From positions 1-63,988 of the forward strand of contig NZ_JZEF01000002.1 in NCBI RefSeq assembly GCF_001013475.1: a stretch of 63,988 nucleotides of DNA, read 5' to 3'. The position numbers and the translations under genes were made by a program. Source of the stretch: Xanthomonas arboricola pv. juglandis. Its GTDB lineage: Bacteria; Pseudomonadota; Gammaproteobacteria; Xanthomonadales; Xanthomonadaceae. Position 1 is the stretch's first letter. Each line of letters opens with the position of its first letter. Positions 55,887 to 63,988 of this stretch are shown here, in pieces. The notes beneath the pieces are model-generated. The model was not told the DNA's origin. It worked only from the letters and a program-made list of their open reading frames with translations, and ran no database searches.

Positions 55887-57053
55887 ATGTCTACTGTCTA
55901 CCACCACGGCGTCCGCGTCATCGAAGTCAGCGCAGGTGCGCGCGTCATCCGCACCGTCTCTACCGCCATTGTCGGCCTGGTCGCTACGGCGTCCGATGCG
56001 GACGAGAAGGTCTTTCCGCTCAACAAGGCTGTGATGCTCACCGACGTGCTCGGTGCCATCGCCAGTGCCGGCAACAAGGGCACCTTGCGTGCCTCGCTGC
56101 AGGGCATCGCCGACCAGACGAATCCCGTGACTGTGGTCGTGCGTGTGGCCGAAGGCGAAGACGCGGACAAGACCTCGTCCAACGTTATCGGCGAGGCCAA
56201 GTCCAGTGGCTATACCGGCCTGTATGCGCTGCTCGCGGCGCAAGCACAGCTGGGCGTGCGCCCGCGCATCCTGGGCGCGCCGGGTCTGGACACACTGCCG
56301 GTGGCCAAGGCGCTGGCGACCATCGCTAAGAAGCTGCGCGCCATGGCGTATGTACGGCCGGTCGCCGATACCGTGGCCGAGGCCATCACCTACCGTGGGC
56401 AGTTCGGCGATCGCGAGTTGATGCTGATCTGGCCGGACTTCCTGGCTTTCGATACGGCCACCAGCACTACGACAGCGGCCTATGCCACCGCACGTGCGCT
56501 GGGCCTGCGCGCCAAGATCGACACCGAACAGGGCTGGCATAAGAGCCTATCCAACGTGCCCGTGGCCGGCGTCACTGGCATTTCCAAGGATGTGCATTGG
56601 GATCTGCAGGATCCGGCCACCGATGCGGGTGTGCTCAACGAGGGCGATATCACCACGTTGGTCAACTTCAACGGGCAACGCTTCTGGGGTTCGCGCACAT
56701 GCGCGGAGGACAACATGTTCGCCTTCGAGACGGCCACGCGCACCGCGCAGGTCCTGGCCGACACCATCGCCGAGGGCGTGGCGTTCTACGTCGATAAGCC
56801 GATGCATCCCTCGCTGGTCAAAGACATCATCGAGACGATCAACGCCAAGTTCCGCGACCTGAAGGCGTCCGGCTACCTGATCGATGCCACCGCCTGGTTC
56901 GACGGCACCGTCAACAGCGCCACCACGCTCGCCGATGGAGCGTTGCGCATTGACTACGACTACACGCCGGTGCCGCCGCTAGAGAACCTGCAGCTGTACC
57001 AGAAGATCACCACCAGCTACCTGGCCGACTTCGCCGAACGCGTCAACGCGTAA
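55887..57053 (+). CDS. P2 gpFI-like contractile tail sheath protein
   Basis: This 388-residue protein has the sheath start YHHGVRVIEVSAGARVIRTV and the conserved end ENLQLYQKITTSYLADFAER. It forms the outer contractile layer of the tail. Length is normal and the frame intact. Confidence 0.95.
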   Translation: MSTVYHHGVRVIEVSAGARVIRTVSTAIVGLVATASDADEKVFPLNKAVMLTDVLGAIASAGNKGTLRASLQGIADQTNPVTVVVRVAEGEDADKTSSNVIGEAKSSGYTGLYALLAAQAQLGVRPRILGAPGLDTLPVAKALATIAKKLRAMAYVRPVADTVAEAITYRGQFGDRELMLIWPDFLAFDTATSTTTAAYATARALGLRAKIDTEQGWHKSLSNVPVAGVTGISKDVHWDLQDPATDAGVLNEGDITTLVNFNGQRFWGSRTCAEDNMFAFETATRTAQVLADTIAEGVAFYVDKPMHPSLVKDIIETINAKFRDLKASGYLIDATAWFDGTVNSATTLADGALRIDYDYTPVPPLENLQLYQKITTSYLADFAERVNA

Positions 57054-57083
57054 CGCACCCGCCTTAGATTCCCGGAGAAACGC

Positions 57084-57593
57084 ATGGCTTTGCCCAAGAA
57101 ACTCAAAGCGCTCAACCTCTTCAATAACGGTGAGAGCTATCTCGGCGAGGTGGTCGAAGTGAAGCTGCCTACGCTGTCCCGCAAGATGGAGGAATATCGC
57201 GGCGGTGGTATGAATGGCCCGGTCGACATCGACTTCGGCCAGGAGAAGATCGAGCTCGAATGGAAGTGCGGCGGCATGATGCGCAGCGTGCTGAATCAGT
57301 ACGGCGCCACCACGCACAACGCCGTGCAGCTGCGCTTTGCCGGCGCCTACCAGCGCGACGACAGCGGTGCGGTGGATGCCGTCGAATTTGTGGTGCGCGG
57401 CCGTCACAAAGAGATTGATCCCGGTACCGGTAAGTCCGGCGACGACACCGAGTTCTCCGTCAAGACCTCCGCCAGCTATTACAAGCTGATGATCAATGGC
57501 TCCACCGTGATCGAGATCGATCTGATGAACATGATCGAGATCGTCAACGGCGTGGATCTGCTCGCCCCGCATCGCCGCGCTATCGGCGCCTGA
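57084..57593 (+). CDS. P2 gpFII-like major tail tube protein
   Basis: The 169-residue protein begins MALPKKLKALNLFNNGESYL and has a central GPVDIDFGQEKIELEWKCGG, the tube-protein pattern. It stacks as hexamers inside the sheath. GGAGAA before the ATG is a good ribosome site. Confidence 0.94.
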   Translation: MALPKKLKALNLFNNGESYLGEVVEVKLPTLSRKMEEYRGGGMNGPVDIDFGQEKIELEWKCGGMMRSVLNQYGATTHNAVQLRFAGAYQRDDSGAVDAVEFVVRGRHKEIDPGTGKSGDDTEFSVKTSASYYKLMINGSTVIEIDLMNMIEIVNGVDLLAPHRRAIGA

Positions 57594-57638
57594 CCCTTCC
57601 GGCCTGGCGCCGCCAGGCCTCAGCCCTGAGACCTTCCG

Positions 57639-57941
57639 ATGACCCCGACCTTTTCCTCAGCCATTCCCCTCGACCAGCCCATCACGCGCGGCGAGCAGAC
57701 CATCACCGACCTCAAGGTGCGCAAGCCTGGCGCAGGCGAACTGCGCGGCCTCAAGCTCACCGACGTGCTGCAGTTGGACGTCACCGCGCTGGCAACGCTG
57801 CTGCCGCGTATCTCTTCGCCCACGCTGACCACCGCCGACGTCAACGCGATGGATCCGGCCGACCTGCTGGCGGTAGGCCAGGAGGTGCAGGTTTTTTTCT
57901 TGCCGAAGGCACAGAGGGAAGCGGATTTCCCGACTGCGTAG
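57639..57941 (+). CDS. P2 gpE-like tail assembly chaperone
   Basis: The 100-residue protein begins MTPTFSSAIPLDQPITRGEQ and is the short chaperone that binds the tape measure. Near its 3' end lies a run of seven T (57892-57898), the site where some ribosomes shift -1 to make the longer E+E' protein in P2-type tails. Confidence 0.88.
   Translation: MTPTFSSAIPLDQPITRGEQTITDLKVRKPGAGELRGLKLTDVLQLDVTALATLLPRISSPTLTTADVNAMDPADLLAVGQEVQVFFLPKAQREADFPTA
57892..57898 (+). other. Programmed -1 frameshift site in gpE
   Basis: The heptamer TTTTTTT (in GTTTTTTTCT) lies at codons 85-87 of E. The -1 frame is open from here through 58063 and includes GFPDCVEDAMADIAAIFHWP, so E+E' is conserved in layout with P2. 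Confidence 0.75.
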
Positions 57942-57949
57942 AGGATGCG

Positions 57950-58063
57950 ATGGCCGACATCGCGGCCATCTTCCACTGGCCGCCGTCTGAAATGGACGGC
58001 TGGTCGCTGCACGAACTCACGGCGTGGCGCGAGCGTGCCCGCCTGCGAAGCGGAGCCGAATGA
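57950..58063 (+). CDS. GpE-family E' extension
   Basis: This 37-codon frame (MADIAAIFHWPPSEMDGWSL, ending RARLRSGAE) matches the GpE/E' family. It is too short for usual gene calls. It is probably translated mainly as the C-terminal part of E+E' by the -1 shift at 57892-57898 rather than from its own ATG. Confidence 0.8.
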   Translation: MADIAAIFHWPPSEMDGWSLHELTAWRERARLRSGAE

Positions 58064-58092
58064 TGCCCTACCCGAACCACGAGGCCGCCTAA

Positions 58093-61000
58093 ATGGCGGC
58101 CTCCGACAATCTGCGCCTGCAGGTCATCCTGGCCGCCGTCGACCGTGCCACCGGTCCGTTCCGACGCGTGCTGAGCGGTAGCCGCGGCGTCGCCACCGCA
58201 CTGCGCAACCAGCGCGACGCGCTGCGCCAGCTCAACAACCAGCACCGCGACATCGGCGCCTATCGCGAGCAGGTCGCGCTGGCACAGCGCGCCAAGGCCG
58301 CGCTCGATGCGCAGCGGCAATCGGTGCGCACGCTTGCCCAACAGATCAAGGCCACCAGCACGCCCACCGCTGCCATGAATGCCGAGTTCGAGCGTGCCGT
58401 GCGCACCGCACGGGAACTCAAGACCGCACACGGTGCGCAGGAGGCCAGCCTGCAGCGCCTGCGTGGTCGTCTGGAGACGGCGGGGATCAGCACCCGCGAG
58501 CTGGTCACGCATGAGCGGCGCCTGCGCGGCGAGATCGAGAGCACCAACACCGCCATGCGCGCCCAGCAGCAGCGCCTGGTGGCGATTGACGCTGCCCAGC
58601 GCCGCAGCGCCCGCATCCAGAACGCCGGCCTGCAGGCGAGCGCCTACGGCGCCGGCATGGCCTTTGCCGGCCAGCGCGCCTTGCGCGCCTCGGTGCTGCC
58701 GATCAGCGATGCGATGGAGTTTGAGTCGGCCATGGCCGACGTGCGCAAGGTCGTGGACTTCAAGACGCCGCAGCAGTTCCTGCAGATGGGCCGCGATGTC
58801 GAGAACCTCTCGATGCGCCTGCCCATGCTGCCGGCCGAGATTGCCAAGATCGTGGCGGCCGCCGGCCAGGCCGCTATCCCGCGCCAGGAGCTGGTCCGCT
58901 TCGCCGAGGACGCGGCCAAGATGGGCGTGGCCTTCGACAGCAGCGCCGAGGAAGCCGGCCAGACCATGGCCACCTGGCGCACCGCTTTCCGGATGGGCCA
59001 GGATGAGGTCGTCGTGTTGGCCGACAAGATCAACTATCTCGGCAACACCGGCCCGGCCAGCGTCAACAAGATCAGCGCAGTGGTGAACCGCATTGGCGCC
59101 CTGGGCGAGGTCGCCGGCCTGCAGAGCGGACCGCTGGCCGCGCTGGGCGCCACCGTCGCCGGCATGGGCATCGAGTCGGAAGTCTCGGCCACCGGCATCA
59201 AGAACATGCTGCTCACCCTGGCCTCGGGCGAGTCGGCCACCAAGAGCCAGCGCGAAGCCTTCGACAAGCTGGGCATCAAGGCCACGACCATGGCCCAGGT
59301 CATGCAGAAGGACGCAGGCGGGGCGATCATGTCGGTGCTGCAGAAGCTGCGCGCACTGCCCAAGGCCGAGCAGGCCGCGACCATGACGCAGCTGTTCGGC
59401 CGCGAGTCGATCGGTGCGATCGCACCGCTGCTGACCAATCTGGAATTGCTGCAGGGCAACTTCGCAAAGGTTGCCGATGCGCAACGCTACGGCGGCTCGA
59501 TGTCGGCCGAGTATGCGTCGCGGGTGGCCACCTCGGCCAACTCGCTGCAGCTGCTGAAAAACACCGCCGTGGTGGTGTCCCAGTCGATCGGCCAGACCCT
59601 GCTGCCGCAGTTCAAGCAACTGACCGAGCGCACGGCTGCCGTGGTTGGCCAGGTCACGACGTGGATCCGCGCCAATCCGGTGCTGGTGGGCGCGATCGCT
59701 AAGACGGCGATCGCCGGAGCTGCGCTGGTCACGATCCTGGGCGGGCTGCTGGTTGCCGGCGGCGTGGCCGCGATGGCGTTCTCGCAGATCCACGGCGCTG
59801 TGGCGCTGCTCTCGGGCGGTGGCGGCTTTGGTGCGCTGCTGCGGCAGGGGCTGGCGTTCGGCGGCCGCGTGCTGCCGATGCTCGCCAATGGCGCCCGCCT
59901 GCTGCTGCCGCTGCTCGGCGGCGTCAGCCTGCCGGTGCTGGCGATCGGCGCGGCCGTCGCTGCGGTGGCGCTGCTGGTGTGGAAATACTGGGGGCCGATC
60001 AAGGCGTTCGCCATTGGCGTCTGGCAAGGCATCGTCGATGTCGCCGCGCCGGTTCTTGCCGAGCTGAAGACCGCGCTCGCGCCACTGGCGCCGGTGTGGG
60101 ACACCGTGGCCACTGCGATGGGCCAGGCCTGGGCGTGGGTCAAACAGTTGCTGACGCCGTTCGAGGCCACTACCGCGCAGTTGCACGGTGCAACTCAGGC
60201 CGGTCGTGGCTTCGGGCAGATCATTGGCGCGGTGCTGGTCACCCAGCTGAAGCTGGCCGTCAAGGCGATCGGCTGGCTGGTGAGGGCGTTTGTGTTTGTG
60301 CTGCCGGTCATCAAACAGATCCTCGGTGGCGTCTGGCAAACCGTCCAGGGCACCTGGTCGATGATCGTGGGCGTGTTCACCGGCAACGGCGATCGCATCC
60401 GCCAAGGGCTGCTGCAGCTGTGGGCCGGCATCAACCTGCAGCTGGCCAACTGGCCGGCCAGGATGCTGCAGGCCGGCGCCGACATGACCAGCGGATTGAT
60501 CAAGCCGTTCGCCTCTGTACTTCCGGTGATCAAGCAGATCCTCGGCGGCGTCTGGCAAACGGTCCAGGGCGCTTGGTCGCTGATCGTGGGCGGGTTCACC
60601 GGCAACGGCGATCGCATCCGCCGAGGGCTGCTGCAGCTGTGGAACGGCATCAACCTGCAGCTGGCCAACTGGCCAGCCAGGATGCTGCAGGCCGGCGCCG
60701 ACATGACCAGCGGCTTGATCAAGCCATTCGCCTCTGTACTTCCGGTGATCAAGCAAATCCTCGGCGACGTATGGCAAACGGTCCAGGGCGCCTGGTCGCC
60801 GATCGTGGGCGTGTTCACAGGCAATGGCGATCGCATCCGCCAGGGACTGCTGCAGCTGTGGGCCGGCATCAACCTGCAGTTGGCGGACTGGCCGGCCAGG
60901 ATGCTGCAGACCGGCGCGGACATGATCAGCGGCTTGCTCCAGCCGTTCCCGTCCGTGCTGCCGGTGATCAAGCAGATCCTCGGCGGCGTGTGGCAAACCG

Positions 61001-61629
61001 TCCAGGGCACGTGGTCGCTGATCGTGGGCGTGTTCACCGGCAACGGCGATCGCATCCGCCAGGGGCTGCTGCAGCTGTGGGCCGGCATCAACCTGCAGAT
61101 GGCCAACTGGCCGGCCAGGATGCTGCAGGCTGGTGCGGACATGATCAACGGCCTTGTTCAAGGCATCCGCTCCAAGCTCGGCGCCGCCAGTAATGCGATC
61201 GCCAGCGTCGGCACCGGCGTGGTCGACCGCTTCAAGGGCTTGCTGGGCATCCACAGCCCCTCGCGCGTGTTCGCCCAGTTGGGCGACTTCACCATGCAAG
61301 GCCTGACCGTGGGCCTGCAGCGCGGCCAGGGCGCCCCTGTGCAGGCCGTCATGGCACTTGGCAACCGGATGCGTGCGGTGGGCGCCGGCCTGGCCTTGGC
61401 GACGGCCACACCGCCCGTGGCGGCGATAGACAGCCGGGCACCGCTGTCGGCCCCTGCCCGCGCGCCCAGCGCCGCCAGCGCGCCTGCAGGCGGTAACAGC
61501 TACGTCATCCACGTCCATGCCGCACCCGGCATGGATTCAACCGCACTGGCGCGCGAAGTCGCACGCCAGATCGAAGAGCGCGAACGGCGCGCAGTGGCCA
61601 CCCGCCGTTCCAGCCTACGCGACGACTGA
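58093..61629 (+). CDS. P2 gpT-like tail tape measure protein with internal repeats
   Basis: This 1178-residue protein has an N-terminal coiled coil (about 20-170), a TP901-like core domain (about 210-500, with GSMSAEYASRVATSANSLQL), a hydrophobic membrane-inserting stretch (about 530-650) and a C-terminal tail. Residues about 736-1027 consist of four 73-residue repeats starting VLPVIKQILGGVWQTVQG. The tape protein sets tail length, so the repeats would change it by about 73 residues each. The C-terminal end has an AP-rich linker and a short helix. Confidence 0.93.
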   Translation: MAASDNLRLQVILAAVDRATGPFRRVLSGSRGVATALRNQRDALRQLNNQHRDIGAYREQVALAQRAKAALDAQRQSVRTLAQQIKATSTPTAAMNAEFERAVRTARELKTAHGAQEASLQRLRGRLETAGISTRELVTHERRLRGEIESTNTAMRAQQQRLVAIDAAQRRSARIQNAGLQASAYGAGMAFAGQRALRASVLPISDAMEFESAMADVRKVVDFKTPQQFLQMGRDVENLSMRLPMLPAEIAKIVAAAGQAAIPRQELVRFAEDAAKMGVAFDSSAEEAGQTMATWRTAFRMGQDEVVVLADKINYLGNTGPASVNKISAVVNRIGALGEVAGLQSGPLAALGATVAGMGIESEVSATGIKNMLLTLASGESATKSQREAFDKLGIKATTMAQVMQKDAGGAIMSVLQKLRALPKAEQAATMTQLFGRESIGAIAPLLTNLELLQGNFAKVADAQRYGGSMSAEYASRVATSANSLQLLKNTAVVVSQSIGQTLLPQFKQLTERTAAVVGQVTTWIRANPVLVGAIAKTAIAGAALVTILGGLLVAGGVAAMAFSQIHGAVALLSGGGGFGALLRQGLAFGGRVLPMLANGARLLLPLLGGVSLPVLAIGAAVAAVALLVWKYWGPIKAFAIGVWQGIVDVAAPVLAELKTALAPLAPVWDTVATAMGQAWAWVKQLLTPFEATTAQLHGATQAGRGFGQIIGAVLVTQLKLAVKAIGWLVRAFVFVLPVIKQILGGVWQTVQGTWSMIVGVFTGNGDRIRQGLLQLWAGINLQLANWPARMLQAGADMTSGLIKPFASVLPVIKQILGGVWQTVQGAWSLIVGGFTGNGDRIRRGLLQLWNGINLQLANWPARMLQAGADMTSGLIKPFASVLPVIKQILGDVWQTVQGAWSPIVGVFTGNGDRIRQGLLQLWAGINLQLADWPARMLQTGADMISGLLQPFPSVLPVIKQILGGVWQTVQGTWSLIVGVFTGNGDRIRQGLLQLWAGINLQMANWPARMLQAGADMINGLVQGIRSKLGAASNAIASVGTGVVDRFKGLLGIHSPSRVFAQLGDFTMQGLTVGLQRGQGAPVQAVMALGNRMRAVGAGLALATATPPVAAIDSRAPLSAPARAPSAASAPAGGNSYVIHVHAAPGMDSTALAREVARQIEERERRAVATRRSSLRDD
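60298..61173 (+). repeat. Four 219-bp in-frame tandem repeats in the tape measure gene
   Basis: Units begin at 60298, 60517, 60736 and 60955, each with GTGCTGCCGGT or GTACTTCCGGT followed by ATCAAGCAGATCCTCGGC. The period is exactly 219 bp (73 codons). Copies are about 90% identical; the fourth is the most diverged at its 3' end. Confidence 0.9.
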
Positions 61630-61641
61630 GGATCCACCCCG

Positions 61642-62043
61642 ATGATGATGTCCTACGGCACGTTTGTGTTTGCCCTCGATAGCGCCGCCTATCTGCAGCT
61701 GCAGCGGCAAATGAGTTGGCGCCACCCCACCAGCGAGCGCGTCGGTGCGCGAGCGGCCAGCCAGTTCCTGGGCCCAGGCGATGAGACCATCGAGCTGTCG
61801 GGTCTGATCGCGCCGGACCTGACGGGCACGCGGACCTCGCTGGACACGTTGCGCACGCTAGCTGCCGCCGGCGAGCCGTTGCCGCTGGTGGATGGGACAG
61901 GCTTGGTCTACGGGCCGTATGTGCTGCTGTCGGTCAATGAGACGGCCTCGCTGTTCTTCCCGGATGGCACGCCACGCCGGGTCGAGTTCCAACTGAGCCT
62001 GCGCCGTGCAGACGACGTTGCGCCGGAGGCGACCGCCGCATGA
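61642..62043 (+). CDS. P2 gpU-like tail terminator/assembly protein
   Basis: This 133-residue protein matches the gpU family: MSYGTFVFALDSAAYLQLQR and GARAASQFLGPGDETIELSG. It is needed for tail completion. It has three ATGs in a row at the start; the first is used here. The stop overlaps the gpD ATG. Confidence 0.9.
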   Translation: MMMSYGTFVFALDSAAYLQLQRQMSWRHPTSERVGARAASQFLGPGDETIELSGLIAPDLTGTRTSLDTLRTLAAAGEPLPLVDGTGLVYGPYVLLSVNETASLFFPDGTPRRVEFQLSLRRADDVAPEATAA

Positions 62044-63026
62044 ACTACCCGATTCCGCAGTGGCGCGTCGTGCTGGATGGCACCGACCTCACCGAGCGCA
62101 TCGCACCGCGTCTGCTCGATCTCACCCTCACCGAATGCCGTGGCGGCGAAGCCGATCAACTGGATCTGCGCATCCACGACCACGACGGCAAGATGGCGCT
62201 GCCCAAACGCGGAGTGCGCCTAGCGGTTGCACTGGGCTGGAAAGCCACCGGCCTGGTCGACAAAGGCACCTTCATCGTGGACGAGGTGGAGTACAGCGGC
62301 GCACCTGACATCATCACCGTGCGCGCGCGCAGCGCAGATCTGACTGCCGACATGCGCACACGACGAGAGCGCAGCTGGCACAACACCACGCTGGGTGCAG
62401 TGCTCAACACGCTCGCCGGCGAGCATGGACTGACCCCGCGCGTGGCCGAGGTACTGGCGCGCACCAAGTTGCCGCATCTCGACCAGGCCAACGAGAGCGA
62501 CATGAATCTGCTCACTCGCCTGGGGCAGCGCTTCGATGCGGTCGCCACAGTGAAGGCAGGTGCATTGGTGTTTGCTCCGATCGGCGCCGGCACCACGGCG
62601 ACCGGCAAACCGCTGCCGACTGTCACCCTGACGCGGCGTGATGGCGATCAACACCGCTACTCCGTAGCCGACCGCGATGCCTACACCGGCGTGCGCGCGT
62701 ACTGGGTGGACAAGGGCAAGGCGCGGCGGCAGTCGGTGCTGGTTGGCACAGACGACAACGCCAAGCGCCTGCGCGAGTCGTATGCCGATGAGGCAACTGC
62801 ACGCCAGCACGCGCACGCGGAGCTGGAGCGGGTGAAGCGTGGCGTGGCGAAGTTCGACTACACGCTGGCGATCGGGCGAGCGGATCTGTTCCCAGAGCAT
62901 ATCGTCACGGTGAGCGGCTTCAGGCCGGAGATTGATAGGCAGCGCTGGCTGATTGCAAAGACCACCCACGCCATCAACGGCTCAAGCGGTTTCACTACTT
63001 CGCTTGTGTTGGAGAATACGCCTTGA
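62040..63026 (+). CDS. P2 gpD-like late control/baseplate hub protein
   Basis: The 328-residue protein matches phage late control D: MNYPIPQWRVVLDGTDLTER, IAPRLLDLTLTECRGGEADQ, and DYTLAIGRADLFPEHIVTVS. It forms the baseplate hub under the spike. It ends the tail module; no tail protein X, lysis genes or repressor follow. Confidence 0.93.
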   Translation: MNYPIPQWRVVLDGTDLTERIAPRLLDLTLTECRGGEADQLDLRIHDHDGKMALPKRGVRLAVALGWKATGLVDKGTFIVDEVEYSGAPDIITVRARSADLTADMRTRRERSWHNTTLGAVLNTLAGEHGLTPRVAEVLARTKLPHLDQANESDMNLLTRLGQRFDAVATVKAGALVFAPIGAGTTATGKPLPTVTLTRRDGDQHRYSVADRDAYTGVRAYWVDKGKARRQSVLVGTDDNAKRLRESYADEATARQHAHAELERVKRGVAKFDYTLAIGRADLFPEHIVTVSGFRPEIDRQRWLIAKTTHAINGSSGFTTSLVLENTP

Positions 63027-63567
63027 GCTTTCGTGTACCTCTGCCTAAAGAGCATCTGCTGCTGTGGACCTGAAAAATTAGCAGTGGATCATCTGACAAC
63101 GTTGCGCACAATGCCTATTGACGTTCGGCATACGCAGCAGCCTGGGTGTATGCATAGACACCTGATGCAGGTAGGAATTTCCGGCAGAAACAATGCTCCG
63201 ACAGCACTGGCATATGCAGTCAGCAAGTACCCACCAACGTGCGTTGGCCATGCAAGCATCGTTGCTTCAATGGGCAAATTTTTCACGGTCCCGTTCCCTT
63301 TCACATCGAGCTATCTCTCGCAGCACATGTAGGAATTCTCTGATGGTCAGCTAGACGAAGGCCGTTTAGCCTTGAACATCGACGTCGGGCGACCAGGAGA
63401 GTGACGACCAGATCGCAATGAGAAACGCGCCAGAACCTCTAAAATCTGCTGAAATAGGGCTTTTGGTCACATGTCGTTCCCTGCCGGAGTCGATGGACTG
63501 AACCTGCGCCGCTAAATGAAAAGAACTATGCGGACAGCCCGACCGGGGAAATAATCGGAGAATCCAG
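63027..63567. other. Gap between the tail module and the radical SAM gene, with small frames
   Basis: G+C is low. Short frames include a plus-strand 63111-63332 (MPIDVRHTQQPG at its start, with two Cys), a minus-strand 63089-63304 with several Cys, and a plus-strand 63418-63501 (MRNAPEPLKSAEIGLLVTCR). Any could be a peptide precursor for the radical SAM enzyme or noise; none has a convincing family or strong ribosome site. Confidence 0.3.
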
Positions 63568-63771
63568 ATGGATCTGTGCACAACGTTGTTGCCGAAAACC
63601 CTTACTTTCATCACCACGTACCGATGCACTGCAGCCTGCACGCAGTGCTGTTTTGAAAGCAGCCCCAAGGTCAAAGGACGGCTTGGTCGCGACGAGATGA
63701 TTCGGGCACTTCACGATGTAAAAAATCGCTTTAAGGGCAGCTCTAAAAACCCCCGATCCTTGGCATCATAG
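63568..63771 (+). pseudogene. Radical SAM enzyme gene truncated by an IS5-family element
   Basis: The first 56 codons read TFITTYRCTAACTQCCFESS with the CxxxCxxC cluster motif for a 4Fe-4S centre, followed by GRLGRDEMIRALHDV. The IS end begins at 63735, and the frame runs 12 codons into the IS before a stop at 63771. The CCFxSxP pattern resembles peptide-modifying radical SAM enzymes of the epimerase type. The enzyme cannot be functional here. ATG 63568 follows TCGGAGAATCCAG. Confidence 0.7.
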
Positions 63772-63988
63772 TTCCACCGCCATCCAGGGTAAGAGCCGAT
63801 GATCAGTCTGTTTGCCGGGGCCGAGCGCGAAGCCAAGCGCCAGCAGTTGAGCGATCCGCTGGAGCTGCTGTCGCGGCACATCGATTTCGTCGCGATCGCG
63901 GCGGTGATCGATGGCCACCTTCGCCTGGGCACGGGTGCCAAGGGCGGTCGCCCGGCGTGGCCGACGGAGCTGATGATCCGGCTGCTGC
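63735..63988 (+). mobile_element. IS5-family insertion sequence, second copy (runs off the window)
   Basis: It begins with GGGCAGCTCTAAAAACCCCC, the same end and the same 60-bp leader found (reversed) at 48245-48308. Orientation is opposite to the first copy, with the transposase-start ends facing each other across 15.4 kb. Confidence 0.85.
63799..63988 (+). CDS. IS5-family transposase, 5' part
   Basis: The first 63 codons are identical in reading to the transposase at 47225-48244 (MISLFAGAEREAKRQQLSDP). The gene continues past the window end. Confidence 0.9.
   Translation, partial: MISLFAGAEREAKRQQLSDPLELLSRHIDFVAIAAVIDGHLRLGTGAKGGRPAWPTELMIRLL

Noticed and set aside
57841..61518. A 1225-codon minus-strand open frame
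   Set aside because: It is antisense to the tape measure gene, low-complexity, rich in His/Arg/Gln, and arises from GC-biased codons of the true gene.
47080..63988. A complete prophage between the IS copies
   Set aside because: Only tail genes are present; no integrase, repressor, terminase, portal, capsid, or lysis genes and no attachment sites are visible.
1..63988. CRISPR arrays, rRNA or tRNA genes
   Set aside because: No regularly spaced short repeats and no cloverleaf or rRNA signatures were seen; the 219-bp repeats are coding and lie inside the tape measure gene.

Overview
The window looks like the chromosome of a Xanthomonas, most likely of the X. campestris group. The grounds are high G+C with strong GC3 bias, a bacteriophytochrome (PAS-GAF-PHY-PAS9) overlapping its heme oxygenase gene, effectors ending in the XVIPCD secretion domain typical of Xanthomonadales type IV secretion, the repetitive intergenic palindromes common in Xanthomonas, and IS5-family elements. 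The species call rests on remembered protein families, not on a search.

Bases 1-34,000 are mainly core-like genes: a BenE-type transporter; bphO-bphP; a Tet-like MFS pump; a lytic transglycosylase fused in frame to a hexose-6-phosphate mutarotase; a divergent LysR/SDR pair; YchJ-like and TSUP proteins; a Fur-box-preceded TonB-dependent receptor; an operon folE - DUF3375 - DUF4194 - SMC-like ATPase (MksFEB / JetABC type, no JetD seen); a divergent marR with a four-gene aromatic-acid/drug efflux operon (DUF1656-HlyD-NodT-FUSC); an MHS-family permease; RNA 2'-phosphotransferase; cardiolipin synthase; and a ParE-type toxin-antitoxin pair whose toxin is fused to a proline-rich membrane protein.

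Bases 34,600-46,900 are accessory. Three immunity-lipoprotein/effector pairs of the antibacterial X-Tfi/X-Tfe type lie here (34,623-36,010; 39,723-41,937; 43,675-45,815). Two of the three effectors carry frameshifts near the N-terminus; the middle one is intact. Between them are an esterase, a small MbcA/ParS-like protein, a secreted protein, a pseudouridine synthase and remnants of toxin-antitoxin genes. An Mrr-like nuclease with a membrane anchor and a zinc ribbon follows.

Bases 47,000-63,988 are bounded by two IS5-family copies in inverted orientation; the right one runs off the window. Inside are a chemoreceptor and a P2-like contractile tail module (J, I, fibre, fibre assembly, V, W, FI, FII, E/E', T, U, D) with no head, terminase, integrase, repressor or lysis gene in view. 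This is a tail-only remnant or a possible tailocin. A radical SAM gene at the right edge is cut by the second IS copy.

Recurring themes are interbacterial competition (T4SS effectors, possible tailocin, toxin-antitoxin debris), efflux and metal uptake, and gene decay by frameshift, fusion and IS insertion.
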